Shown piece by piece: positions 27,085-35,672 of a stretch of DNA of 64,000 nucleotides. The position numbers and the translations under genes are program-made. Under the pieces are notes generated by a model, which was given only the letters and a program-made list of their open reading frames with translations, was not told the origin of the DNA and made no database searches. The stretch is from an uncultured Clostridia bacterium (GTDB lineage: Bacteria > Bacillota > Clostridia > Oscillospirales > Acutalibacteraceae), in NCBI GenBank assembly GCA_945912145.1, contig CAMEBF010000006.1, positions 1-64,000 on the forward strand, read 5' to 3'. Positions within the stretch are counted from its first letter, which is position 1. Every line of letters starts with the position of its first letter.

Positions 27085-27928
27085 ATAAAAGTTGCTTTGC
27101 CGCAGCCAATGTGTTTTTCATCAGCATCGTGATCGTCATCGGGCCGACGCCGCCGGGAACCGGTGTGATGTACGAGGTCTTTTCGCAGACCGCGTCAAAA
27201 TCCACGTCACCGCACAGCTTGCCGTTCTCCATGCGGTTGATGCCGACATCGAGCACCACGGCACCGTCCTTGACCATGTCCGCCGTGACGAACTTCGGTC
27301 TGCCGACCGCCGCGACCAGAATATCCGCCTGTTTTGTGATGTCCGCCAGATTCTGCGTCCGGGAATGGCAGACGGTGACGGTTGCATTCTCTTTGAGCAT
27401 CAGCATCGCCATGGGCTTGCCGACGATGTTGCTTCTGCCGATGATCACACAGTGTTTGCCCGCGATCGGGATCTCATAATATTTCAGCATTTCCACCATG
27501 CCGGCAGGCGTGCAGGGCGCAAAAACATAGTCGCCGGTCATGACTTTTCCGCAGTTGACAGGGTGAAACGCATCGACGTCCTTTTCGGGCGCAATCGCAT
27601 TGAGTACCGCGCTTTCGTCGATCTGCGCCGGCACGGGAAGCTGGCAGAGTATGCCGTGGACTTGCTCGTCGGCGTTGAGCTTTTCGATCAGCGCGATCAG
27701 CTCTTCGGTGGTCGTCTCTTCGGGCAGGGCGTACTCAAAGGAGTTCATGCCCGTCTGCTCGCAGGCTTTCTTTTTATTATTGACATAAACGCGTGACGCA
27801 GGGTCATTGCCGACGATAATCACGGCAAGTCCGGGCGTGATCCCCTGTTTCTTCAATTCGCCGACCTCCGATGCGATTCGTTCGCGTACGGCGGCGGAAA
27901 CCTCTTTGCCGTCAATCCTCGTGTACAT
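27083..27928 (-). CDS. folD: Bifunctional methylenetetrahydrofolate dehydrogenase/cyclohydrolase
   Basis: 281-residue cytoplasmic enzyme interconverting methylene-, methenyl- and formyl-tetrahydrofolate with NADP. Signatures include YVNNKKKACEQTG (catalytic Lys), GILCQLPVPAQID, the Rossmann segment VIIGRSNIVGKPMAMLM and the C-terminal PVPGGVGPMTITMLMKNT. The start at 27928 lies inside the end of lgt (17-bp overlap), with GGGGAGG upstream. A repeat element follows immediately after the stop. Confidence 0.96.
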   Translation of the reverse strand: MYTRIDGKEVSAAVRERIASEVGELKKQGITPGLAVIIVGNDPASRVYVNNKKKACEQTGMNSFEYALPEETTTEELIALIEKLNADEQVHGILCQLPVPAQIDESAVLNAIAPEKDVDAFHPVNCGKVMTGDYVFAPCTPAGMVEMLKYYEIPIAGKHCVIIGRSNIVGKPMAMLMLKENATVTVCHSRTQNLADITKQADILVAAVGRPKFVTADMVKDGAVVLDVGINRMENGKLCGDVDFDAVCEKTSYITPVPGGVGPMTITMLMKNTLAAAKQLL

Positions 27929-28934
27929 CGTTGTCGTCCTCCCCTTGTTTTTCATCCTGCGGTTCTGTCTTTTCTTCGGCTTTTTTCTTATCTTCGGCCT
28001 TTTTCTTCGACGATTTGAAGAACGGAACCGGCTCAACGTAATAATCGACGCCTTCAATCGGCTTCGGATTCTTGGTATATTTGATGATAAAAATGATCAT
28101 CAGCAGCGCACAGACAACGACGATCGCGGCGGAAAGCAGCTGCGAAACGCGGATGCCGGTGGAGCCGATATAGAGGCTGTCCGTCCGGAGACCCTCGATA
28201 ATCATACGCCCCAACCCGTACCAGATGCCGTAGCACAGGAAAATCTGGCCGCTGAACTTGCGCCATTTTTTACAGATAAGGTACAGCAGCAAAAATCCGA
28301 CGATGCACCAGACGGATTCGTAGAAGAACGTCGGATGAACCGGCTGATTCGGGTCAACGCCCGGCAGAGACGCCTGATGCGTCGTGATGTATTGCGAAAC
28401 CTTTTCGCTCATCATGCCGATTTTGCCGTTCGTATTCGCACCGAACGCCTCCTGATTGGCGTAGTTTCCCCAACGGCCGATGCCTTGTCCGATGAGGAAG
28501 CTCATACCGGCAAGATCGAGCAGATTCCAGAAGTTCAGCTTGATGACCTTCGCCGTGATGAACGCCGCTATAAGACCGCCGATCAGACCGCCGTAAATGG
28601 CGAGTCCGCCCTCCCAGATCTTGATCATATCCAGCGGATGCTGTCCGTAATAATCCCATTTGAACGCGCAGTAATACAGTCTTGCGCCGACGATGCCGCC
28701 AAGCGTGCCGTAGATCAAAATATCGATCATCTTATTCAAGTCCATTTTCCATTTATACGCCATGCGACCGCCGAACAGAACAGCAAGCGTAAAACCGAAC
28801 GCGATAATCACGCCGTACCATTTGATCGAAAAAAAGTGACCGCCTACGGTAAATTCGCAGAAAACGGAGGAAACGCGGAATACATGGTCGATTCCGGCAA
28901 ATGTGACGTCAACAGCGTCCTGAAAAAATTTCAT
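27912..28934 (-). CDS. lgt: Prolipoprotein diacylglyceryl transferase
   Basis: 340-residue integral membrane enzyme transferring diacylglycerol from phosphatidylglycerol to lipobox cysteines. About seven membrane segments are visible. The Lgt signature GRWGNYANQEAFG and the catalytic-region motif HPTFFYES are present. The C-terminal 50 residues are a charged Lys/Glu/Asp tail beyond the usual length. Middle gene of corC-lgt-folD. Confidence 0.95.
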   Translation of the reverse strand: MKFFQDAVDVTFAGIDHVFRVSSVFCEFTVGGHFFSIKWYGVIIAFGFTLAVLFGGRMAYKWKMDLNKMIDILIYGTLGGIVGARLYYCAFKWDYYGQHPLDMIKIWEGGLAIYGGLIGGLIAAFITAKVIKLNFWNLLDLAGMSFLIGQGIGRWGNYANQEAFGANTNGKIGMMSEKVSQYITTHQASLPGVDPNQPVHPTFFYESVWCIVGFLLLYLICKKWRKFSGQIFLCYGIWYGLGRMIIEGLRTDSLYIGSTGIRVSQLLSAAIVVVCALLMIIFIIKYTKNPKPIEGVDYYVEPVPFFKSSKKKAEDKKKAEEKTEPQDEKQGEDDNDVHED

Positions 28935-28949
28935 TGGTTTGTCTCCCTT

Positions 28950-30437
28950 TTATTGAGTGGATTCCTCTTGATTTTTTGTCTTCTTGTCTTTGCCCGGCAG
29001 TCGGGAACGGCGTTCCTTTTCTTCTCCGTCGTCCCGGCCGTCTTCGGACGCCTCATCGGCGTCCCGGTCGGCGATGTCGATGCGGACTTTTGCGATTCGT
29101 TTGTCCTCGACGGACAGCACGGTGAACGTCAGATTGTCGAGCGTGACGGTATCCATATCGCCGTCTTTAGGCAGATAGCCCAATCGGCTGATGATAAAGC
29201 CCGCGACGGTGTCGTAATCGCCTTCGGGGATCGTCGTGCCGATCAGCTCGTCGATCTCGTCCAGATCGGTCGTACCCTCAACGGTGAAAACGTTGTCGTT
29301 GATCTTCGCGATTTCCTCGTCCTCATCGTCGTATTCGTCCTGAATGTTGCCGACGATGGATTCAATAATATCCTCAAGCGTGATGAGTCCCGCCGTGCCG
29401 CCGTATTCATCAACAACGATCGCGATCTGCACGCGCTTTTCGCTCATCTCGGTGAACAGCTCGCCGCACTTTTTCGTTTCGGGCACGAAATAGGCGCTGC
29501 GCATGACCTCACGGATGGTTTTATCCGTCGGCAGCTCCTTACCGATGTACGGCAGCAGGTCTTTGACATAAACGATGCCGATGATGTTATCCGGGTCATC
29601 GTCATACACGGGAATGCGGGAATAGCCGTCTGCAATCGCGACCTCGATAACCTCGCTGATCGGCTCGTCGGCTTCGACCGCCGTCATATCCACACGGTGC
29701 GTCATGATGTCGCCGGCGTCGATATCGTCGAACTCAAAAATATTGTTAATCATTTCCGCCTGCGTGTTTTCGATGACGCCTTTTTCCTCGCCGACATCCA
29801 CCATCATCAGGATTTCTTCCTCCGTGACGTTCTCCTCATCGGCAGTCGGGTCGATGCCGAACAGGCGGACAATGCCGTTGGTGGAGTGCGAAAGAATCTT
29901 GACAAAGGGTTTTGTGACCTTCATAAAGCCCAACAGAAAGCCGACTACGGAATACGAAATCTTTTCGGACTTCTGCATCGCGATCTTCTTCGGCGCGAGC
30001 TCGCCGAAGACAAGGGAAAAATATGAAATCACAATCGTAATCAGAATCAGCGAAACCGTACTGATGACCGAAACCGGCACGCCCTTGAGATGCGGCGCAA
30101 CGGCAGAAGTCAGAATCGGAGAAAACGAATCTGCGGCGGAAGCACTTGTCAAAAAGCCGGCAAGTGTGACGCCGATCTGGATTGTCGAAAGGAAGTTCGA
30201 CGAATTTTGCGTTAATTTCTTGATTTGTTTGGCTTTTTTGTCGCCTTCTTCTGCCAGCTTGTCAATTTTCGTATCGTTGAGCGAAATAATCGCGATCTCG
30301 CTCATGGCGAAAAATGCGTTGACAAGAATCAGAACGAACAAAAGAATAATTTTACCGATAATTGCCGCAGCGGAAACCTCCGTCTGCGCCGCCGTGACGG
30401 CAAGAGTGATCAAATTACCGGGGCCGGGGTCATCCAT
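28950..30437 (-). CDS. CNNM/CorC-family protein (DUF21-CBS-CorC_HlyC)
   Basis: 495-residue membrane protein of the hemolysin-C/CorC-like family, linked in other bacteria to magnesium or cobalt efflux. The DUF21 membrane domain lies at about 20-200 (NAFFAMSEIAIISLNDTKI, GVTLAGFL, FGELAPKK), a CBS pair at about 225-345 (DIMTHRVDM, IPVYDDDPDNIIG), and a CorC_HlyC domain to about 445. A charged low-complexity tail closes the protein. First gene of the operon with lgt and folD, behind a near-perfect promoter. Confidence 0.92.
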   Translation of the reverse strand: MDDPGPGNLITLAVTAAQTEVSAAAIIGKIILLFVLILVNAFFAMSEIAIISLNDTKIDKLAEEGDKKAKQIKKLTQNSSNFLSTIQIGVTLAGFLTSASAADSFSPILTSAVAPHLKGVPVSVISTVSLILITIVISYFSLVFGELAPKKIAMQKSEKISYSVVGFLLGFMKVTKPFVKILSHSTNGIVRLFGIDPTADEENVTEEEILMMVDVGEEKGVIENTQAEMINNIFEFDDIDAGDIMTHRVDMTAVEADEPISEVIEVAIADGYSRIPVYDDDPDNIIGIVYVKDLLPYIGKELPTDKTIREVMRSAYFVPETKKCGELFTEMSEKRVQIAIVVDEYGGTAGLITLEDIIESIVGNIQDEYDDEDEEIAKINDNVFTVEGTTDLDEIDELIGTTIPEGDYDTVAGFIISRLGYLPKDGDMDTVTLDNLTFTVLSVEDKRIAKVRIDIADRDADEASEDGRDDGEEKERRSRLPGKDKKTKNQEESTQ

Positions 30438-30478
30438 TATGAGGATACCATCCTTTCAAAAAAAATATAGTAGCTTAT

Positions 30479-30507
30479 ATTATAATACAACCGTACGAAT
30501 TTGTCAA
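30479..30507 (-). promoter_or_regulatory. corC-lgt-folD promoter
   Basis: On the minus strand, TTGACA (30502-30507), 17 bp, TATAAT (30479-30484): both consensus hexamers. Confidence 0.88.
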
Positions 30508-30533
30508 ATTTTTATTCCGACATCATTCCGCAG

Positions 30534-30564
30534 AGAAAGCCGCCGTCCGAAACAGGACGACGGC
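30534..30564 (-). terminator. Terminator of the X2/dockerin gene
   Basis: On the minus strand, GCCG-CGTCC type arms (30539-30548 with 30555-30564, one mismatch) and a 6-nt loop are followed by a short T/C tract. It is a weak T run but correctly placed 18 nt after the stop. Confidence 0.6.
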
Positions 30565-30581
30565 AGAATGGTGAATACAAA

Positions 30582-31463
30582 TTATTTCGCAAGCGGAACC
30601 TCTTCCAGAGAAGCCGCCACGCGCAGAATTTTTCTGGCGTCGGCAGCCGTGACCGCGCCGTTCTCAGACAGCACACAGGCTGCGTTTTTCGCATGCTCAC
30701 TGAGATTTTCGAGATTCGCCGCCGAACGAAGTGCCAGACGGGCGTCCTGCGCCGTGATCGCCGCGTCGCCGTCACAATCGCCGGGCATATAGGGCGCGTA
30801 GATCGTCAGTTTGAGCAATACGCCGTCAACGTGTTTGAAATTCACATTATAATAATACGTTCCGCCGGCAAGACTTGCTATAAATTCCGGCTCAAAGGCA
30901 ATCGACGTATTATTGTCAAAACCCTCAACAAGATAGTTTTCAGAATCAACGGTTTCGCCGCGATAGCTCAATGATTCAAAAAGATCGGCATAGAACGATA
31001 CCGTGCTGTTTGAATAAACGGCGGCTGCATAGTTTTCGGGAGAGATCGTACAAACAAAATCCTTCACAATGATCTTCTGCCGGATAACATGAATCCGCAA
31101 ACGAGCATACGCGTCTGTAAATTCCGCCTGAAAAACATACGTGCCGGTGCTCAAATTTTCAAGATAATCTTCTTTCAACGTAATAACGGTATAGCCGTCC
31201 TGTTCCGACACGGTATAGTAATCTGCCGGTACTTCTTCACTGCCGTACCACAGTTTTTCAAAATCGCTGTATTTCATTTTTTCCAGCAGTACTTCGTCCG
31301 CAAGATGAATCACACAGGTAGAATCTCCGCTGCCCGTCCATGTCTCAAACAGTCCGGACATACCCGTACCGACCGACTTTGCAAAAGAACAAACCGGAAA
31401 CGACGCGGTCAGCAGAATGCAAAGAAATAAGCAAGTCATGGTTTTCATTTTCTTTATCATCAT
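30582..31463 (-). CDS. Secreted protein with two X2-like modules and a type I dockerin
   Basis: 293-residue exported protein. The Sec signal peptide covers about residues 1-28. Two Ig-like modules follow (about 40-115 and 125-205), each with the X2-module pattern: a spaced tYTV/NYLV strand, then ITLKEDYLENLSTGTY or IAFEPEFIASLAGGTY. The C-terminal dockerin (about 225-290) has two duplicated segments, GDCDGDAAITAQDARLALR and ENGAVTAADARKILR; the second calcium loop is degenerate (SENGAV). No catalytic domain is present, so it is more likely a structural or adaptor component of a cohesin-dockerin assembly. GGAGG site 6 nt before the ATG. Confidence 0.75.
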   Translation of the reverse strand: MMIKKMKTMTCLFLCILLTASFPVCSFAKSVGTGMSGLFETWTGSGDSTCVIHLADEVLLEKMKYSDFEKLWYGSEEVPADYYTVSEQDGYTVITLKEDYLENLSTGTYVFQAEFTDAYARLRIHVIRQKIIVKDFVCTISPENYAAAVYSNSTVSFYADLFESLSYRGETVDSENYLVEGFDNNTSIAFEPEFIASLAGGTYYYNVNFKHVDGVLLKLTIYAPYMPGDCDGDAAITAQDARLALRSAANLENLSEHAKNAACVLSENGAVTAADARKILRVAASLEEVPLAK

Positions 31464-31531
31464 AAATACCTCCTTTTTTGAAAAAGACCTTCGTCTGCCA
31501 TGACGCAATACGCAAATCTTTTTCTACTCAT

Positions 31532-31560
31532 ATTATATTTTCTCCAAAAAGAAAAGTCAA
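31532..31560 (-). promoter_or_regulatory. Promoter of the X2/dockerin gene
   Basis: On the minus strand, TTGACT (31555-31560), 17 bp, TATAAT (31532-31537). The remaining 31561-31748 stretch is AT-rich with no other feature recognised except a possible weak plus-strand promoter. Confidence 0.82.
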
Positions 31561-31748
31561 CAGATTTAATAAAAATAAACATTTGTAAGCCGGATATTTT
31601 ATTTCAGATGCACAAAGAGCTCATTTTTATATGAAATATGGGAGAAAGTGTACCAAAATGTTAAAAAAGTATTACATATATTGCTTTTGAATGAATAATA
31701 TGTTAAGATAATGTTGATTATTTTTCAGAAAAGAAGGCAGATTTTCTC

Positions 31749-33167
31749 ATGATGAAAATTGCGATGGTCGCTGACCTGCATCATTTTTCCAGAACGCTTT
31801 CCGACGGCGGCAAAGCGTACCGGCTGCGCGCTTCCTCCGATCAGAAATGCTTAGAGGAATCCGGCGCCATCATCGACGCCGCTTTTGACAATATCGCGCA
31901 GAGCGACTGCGACGCCGTACTGATCGCCGGCGACCTGTCGAACGACGGCGAAAAGGTTTCGCATGAGGAAGTGCGGGAAAAGATCAGACGGCTGTCCGAG
32001 AAAAAGCCGGTTTACGTCGTATACGCGACGCACGACTGGTGCTGCGACGGCAACGCCAAACGCTTTGAAGGTGACAAGTATGATAACGACGTCGAAACCA
32101 TGACGCCGCCCGAACTGCGCGAATTTTACCGCGATTTCGGCGTCAGTCAGGCGATTGACGAATATGTGACGCATCTCGGTTCGTCCTCCTACGCCGTTAA
32201 GCTCGGTGAAAAAGTGCTCCTGCTCGGCGTCAACGACGATCAGGACGGCAAAGGTCATTCCGGCTATTCCGACGAGCATTTCGAGTGGATTCTTTCCCAT
32301 GTCCGCGAGGCAAAGAAAAACGGCGATACCGTCATCATCATGCAACACCATCTTCTGCTGAAAAATATCTCCATGCTCATCAACAAAGGGCAGATTATCG
32401 GCGATCACGACGAACGCGCCGAAGCGTTGGCAGAAGCCGGCGTGGATTTTGTCGTCGTCGGGCATTCGCATTCCCAGAGAACCACCGCGTATCGCGCCAA
32501 AAACGGCAATGTCATGCACCAGATCAATCTCGGCGCGCTCTGCGGTCACCCCTCCCCCATCACCACGCTCACCATCGAGGACGACGCCTATTTTATCGAT
32601 GTGGCGCGTCTTGAAAAGTTTACATACGACGGTGCAGAATACACCTATGAGTATATCACCGATCACACGAAAAACGTCCTGCTCGGCATTCTGAACGCCG
32701 CCGCAAACGACAAACAGGAGTTCGTTGACCGTCTGAACGGCATCGCGGACACCGTGGACGGCGAAGCCATCGGCAAATTCTACCCGATTCTGACGAAGCT
32801 CGCGTCGTACGCGCTGAACGTCACCGTCGGTAAGGCCGGAAAGCTCGTCAACCGTTTGACGTTCGGCAAAGGCATCCGCAAGGACGCGATCGAAAAAATC
32901 AAAGACGACAACCTGATGGATCACATCATGGATATTTATCTGAGCGTTTTCGACGGCTCGATGAAAAAATACCGCGTGACGGATCCTGTCTATATCATAG
33001 TGAGGGACGCCGTGTCCCTGCCGAAACGCTGCGGCAAGGCGCTGAAAATCAAGGCGCTCGAAAAAGACAGCGTCAAAAAACTGCTCGGACAGATTGCGGA
33101 AATCGCCGAAGAGCTGACGAATCCCTCCCTGCCCGATAACTGGCATTGCGTCATCAGAAGATCATGA
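31749..33167 (+). CDS. Calcineurin-like metallophosphoesterase, cytoplasmic
   Basis: 472-residue protein without signal peptide. Metal-site motifs are VADLHH (7-12), IAGDLSNDG, a THDW segment where most relatives have GNHD, MQHHLLL and VVGHSHSQ. The C-terminal 170 residues are helical and unassigned. It resembles cytosolic phosphoesterases of the YfcE/CpdA superfamily, but the substrate is not evident. It overlaps the downstream glycerate kinase by 4 bp (ATGA), so the two are translationally coupled. Confidence 0.8.
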   Translation: MMKIAMVADLHHFSRTLSDGGKAYRLRASSDQKCLEESGAIIDAAFDNIAQSDCDAVLIAGDLSNDGEKVSHEEVREKIRRLSEKKPVYVVYATHDWCCDGNAKRFEGDKYDNDVETMTPPELREFYRDFGVSQAIDEYVTHLGSSSYAVKLGEKVLLLGVNDDQDGKGHSGYSDEHFEWILSHVREAKKNGDTVIIMQHHLLLKNISMLINKGQIIGDHDERAEALAEAGVDFVVVGHSHSQRTTAYRAKNGNVMHQINLGALCGHPSPITTLTIEDDAYFIDVARLEKFTYDGAEYTYEYITDHTKNVLLGILNAAANDKQEFVDRLNGIADTVDGEAIGKFYPILTKLASYALNVTVGKAGKLVNRLTFGKGIRKDAIEKIKDDNLMDHIMDIYLSVFDGSMKKYRVTDPVYIIVRDAVSLPKRCGKALKIKALEKDSVKKLLGQIAEIAEELTNPSLPDNWHCVIRRS

Positions 33168-34387
33168 ATCCCGACGCGCAAAAGATGATCGAAGCGGCTC
33201 TCCGAAGCGCCGATCCCGTCAAAAATGTGACGGACGCATTGAAACGGCAGCATTACAGCGGTTCTCTGACGGTCGTCGCCGCAGGCAAAGCCGCCTGCAC
33301 GATGGCGAAAGCCGCTTACGACGTGCTCGGCGGTCAGATCAGGACGGGCTTCGCGCTGACGAAATACGGTCACGCGATCAATTTGCCCGACGTTTTCACC
33401 GTTCGCGAAGCGGGACACCCCCTGCCGGACGAAAATTCCGTCCGCGGCACCGAAGAGATTCTCACAATCACCGATCAGCTGACGGCGGACGATACGCTTG
33501 TGTTTCTGCTTTCGGGCGGCGCATCGGCTCTTTTTGAAAGCCCGGCAATTCCGCTCGATACGCTGCGGAAGCTCACCGACGCACTGCTGAAATGCGGCGC
33601 GGACATCACCGAAATCAACACCGTCCGCAAACGGCTCTCCAAGGTCAAAGGCGGCAAATTTGCGAAGCGGTGTCGGTGCAAAATCGACTGCATCATTCTT
33701 TCCGACGTTCTCGGTGATCGGACGGACGTGATCGCCTCCGGCCCCTGCTGCAACGATACGAGCACCACCGAAGATGCGGAAAAGATTCTGAAAAAATATC
33801 CTGAAGTTTTCGTCGATTTTCCCGAAGTCGGCAGGCTGCTCCGGCAAAAGCCCGTCCGCGACGTAACGAACGCCCGGTGCATCATCGCCGGAAACATCGA
33901 ATTGCTCTGCCGAGGCGCCGAAGCCTGTGCCGAGTTGCTCGGCTACGATACGCATCTCATGACGACCTCTCTCACGGGAGAAGCGAGAGAACAGGGCAGA
34001 CGAATTGCACGGGACGCCATCGCGTTTGCGGCGAAGCCCCACGAACCGACCGTTTTTCTCTACGGAGGAGAAACGACCGTCACTGTGACAGGAAGCGGAA
34101 AGGGCGGACGCAATCAGGAGCTCTCTCTCGCGGCGGCAATCGAACTCAAAGGACAGAGCGGCATCACGCTGTTTTCCCTCGGTTCGGACGGCACCGACGG
34201 TCCGACCGACGCGGCAGGCGGCATTGCGGACGGCGACACCTATGACGCTATCCGGTGCGCAGGTTCTCCCGAAGCGTTTCTCCGGAACAACGACGCGTAT
34301 CATGCGCTGAAAGCGGCTCACGCGCTGCTCCTCACGGGGCCGACCGGCACGAACGTCAACGATCTGACGGCAGTCCTTATTTCATAA
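33164..34387 (+). CDS. Glycerate 2-kinase (MOFRL-type)
   Basis: 407-residue enzyme of the DUF4147/MOFRL glycerate kinase family, phosphorylating D-glycerate at C2. Signatures: VVAAGKAACTMA near residue 40, VREAGHPLPDENSVRGT, FLLSGGASALFESP, then the C-terminal GGETTVTVTGSGKGGRNQE and LGSDGTDGPTDAAGGIADG. The start at 33164 (MNPDAQ) is chosen for the ATGA overlap with the phosphoesterase. The pairing may point to glycerate release from a phosphorylated precursor, but that is speculative. Confidence 0.92.
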   Translation: MNPDAQKMIEAALRSADPVKNVTDALKRQHYSGSLTVVAAGKAACTMAKAAYDVLGGQIRTGFALTKYGHAINLPDVFTVREAGHPLPDENSVRGTEEILTITDQLTADDTLVFLLSGGASALFESPAIPLDTLRKLTDALLKCGADITEINTVRKRLSKVKGGKFAKRCRCKIDCIILSDVLGDRTDVIASGPCCNDTSTTEDAEKILKKYPEVFVDFPEVGRLLRQKPVRDVTNARCIIAGNIELLCRGAEACAELLGYDTHLMTTSLTGEAREQGRRIARDAIAFAAKPHEPTVFLYGGETTVTVTGSGKGGRNQELSLAAAIELKGQSGITLFSLGSDGTDGPTDAAGGIADGDTYDAIRCAGSPEAFLRNNDAYHALKAAHALLLTGPTGTNVNDLTAVLIS

Positions 34388-34448
34388 CGACTTTGCGTTT
34401 CCATGCGTTAAAAATATAACTTATCATATGAAAGGTGTGCATCAAGAA

Positions 34449-35522
34449 ATGGCAGATGGAAAAATCAGTGTCATGACCGGCGCGACCGGTCATGTCGGTT
34501 ACGCTCTTCTTCTGGAGCTGATCAACAGCGGTGAAAGACCGCGCATCCTCATTCGTAAGGACATCAGCATTTTCGACGGACTTGAGTGCGACAAGGTTTA
34601 CGGCGACGTAACCGATCTCGCATCCCTTGAAAAAGCGTTTGAGGGAGCGGACGTCGTTTACCACCTCGCAGGCATGATCGAGATCAAGGCAGGCAACGAG
34701 GACGCGGTTTACAACGTCAACGTCAACGGCACGAAAAACGTCGTGGCGGCGTGCAAAAAATGCGGCGTCAAAAAGCTCGTGTATATGTCGTCGGTCGATA
34801 CCTATCCGCCTCTTCCCCATCATCAGCTCATGACGGAAATTTCTCATTACGATCCCTCGATTCTGGAGGGTGCCTATGCGAAGACGAAAGCCGAAGCGAC
34901 GCAGTATGTGCTCGACAACAACGGCACGGACGGTCTCGAGACGGTCGTCGTACAGCCCAGCGCGTGCATGGGACCGTATGATTTCAAGGTATCGAGCGTC
35001 GGCGAAATGGTCAGAATGTTCTTAGCCGGACAGTTCCCCGTTTCTCTTGCGTTCGGCGGCTACAACTTCGTTGACGTCCGCGACGTGGCGCACGGTACGC
35101 GCATGGCTTCTACCAACGGTAAGCCCGGCGAATGCTACATACTCTGCGGCGACGCGATCACGGTGGATGATTTCATCAAAACGCTTGCCCGTGTTCTCAA
35201 CCAGAAAGCCCCGAAGCTCAAACTGGGCAAGGGACTGGTCGATGTGGTAGCACCCGTTATGGAAGTCTACTACAAAGTGACGGATTCCACACCGCTCTTC
35301 ACGCGCTACTCCATCCGCAAGCTGACCTCGAACTGCAACTTCTCCTACGCCAAGGCGAAACGCGATCTCGATTACAACCCGATGAGTGTCGAGCAGTCCG
35401 CACGCGACATGGTGCAGTGGATCATCGACTATGAGGGCGATCCAAAGGATCCCGCCGTCAAGGCGAAGAAAAAAGCCGCAAAGAAAGCAGCCAAAGAAAA
35501 GAAAAAGGCTGCGAAGAAATAA
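34449..35522 (+). CDS. NAD-dependent epimerase/dehydratase (extended SDR) with basic tail
   Basis: 357-residue Rossmann protein. The nucleotide motif TGATGHVG is at residues 9-16, and the SDR catalytic Tyr-Lys is in YAKTKAE, preceded by YMSSVDTYPP. It resembles dihydroflavonol-reductase-like or sugar-nucleotide epimerases; the substrate is unknown. It ends in a Lys/Ala-rich tail (KAKKKAAKKAAKEKKKAAKK) not typical of the family. The last 66 bp plus the terminator are duplicated at 38059, beyond the dockerin island. Confidence 0.85.
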   Translation: MADGKISVMTGATGHVGYALLLELINSGERPRILIRKDISIFDGLECDKVYGDVTDLASLEKAFEGADVVYHLAGMIEIKAGNEDAVYNVNVNGTKNVVAACKKCGVKKLVYMSSVDTYPPLPHHQLMTEISHYDPSILEGAYAKTKAEATQYVLDNNGTDGLETVVVQPSACMGPYDFKVSSVGEMVRMFLAGQFPVSLAFGGYNFVDVRDVAHGTRMASTNGKPGECYILCGDAITVDDFIKTLARVLNQKAPKLKLGKGLVDVVAPVMEVYYKVTDSTPLFTRYSIRKLTSNCNFSYAKAKRDLDYNPMSVEQSARDMVQWIIDYEGDPKDPAVKAKKKAAKKAAKEKKKAAKK

Positions 35523-35536
35523 GACAGAAAAACACC

Positions 35537-35562
35537 GAGCCGGGAGACAAAATTCCCGGCTC
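35537..35562. terminator. Bidirectional terminator after the epimerase
   Basis: 9-bp stem GAGCCGGGA / TCCCGGCTC with an 8-nt loop, T-rich on both sides. An identical copy lies at 38139-38164. Confidence 0.85.
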
Positions 35563-35589
35563 GATTTCTATTCAATTGCGGCGATAATC

Positions 35590-35631
35590 TTATTCAAGAT
35601 GAGCAGCCTTGCGCAGATTCAGCGAGCATCC
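35590..35631 (-). pseudogene. Remnant of a dockerin gene 3' end
   Basis: On the minus strand this corresponds to the final codons of the dockerin gene ending at 38192 (RRILRKAAHLD). It has lost one base, which breaks the frame, and homology stops abruptly near 35632. It marks where a dockerin gene once converged on the epimerase gene. Confidence 0.7.
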
Positions 35632-35672
35632 GTTGTTATTCTGTAATTCCGGCAGAAATTTTTTATGTATTG

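Larger units (their letters stand above)
35457..35631. repeat. Direct repeat copy A (epimerase tail plus terminator plus dockerin-gene end)
   Basis: About 170 bp matching 38059-38231 with only a handful of substitutions and one 1-bp deletion at the far end. It covers the last 21 codons of the epimerase gene, a GAGCCGGGA/TCCCGGCTC bidirectional terminator (35537-35562) and the remnant end of a convergent dockerin gene. Confidence 0.9.

Noticed and set aside
27807-30026. 739-codon plus-strand frame over folD, lgt and corC
   Set aside because: Spans three certain minus-strand genes with correct motifs; composition is artefactual.
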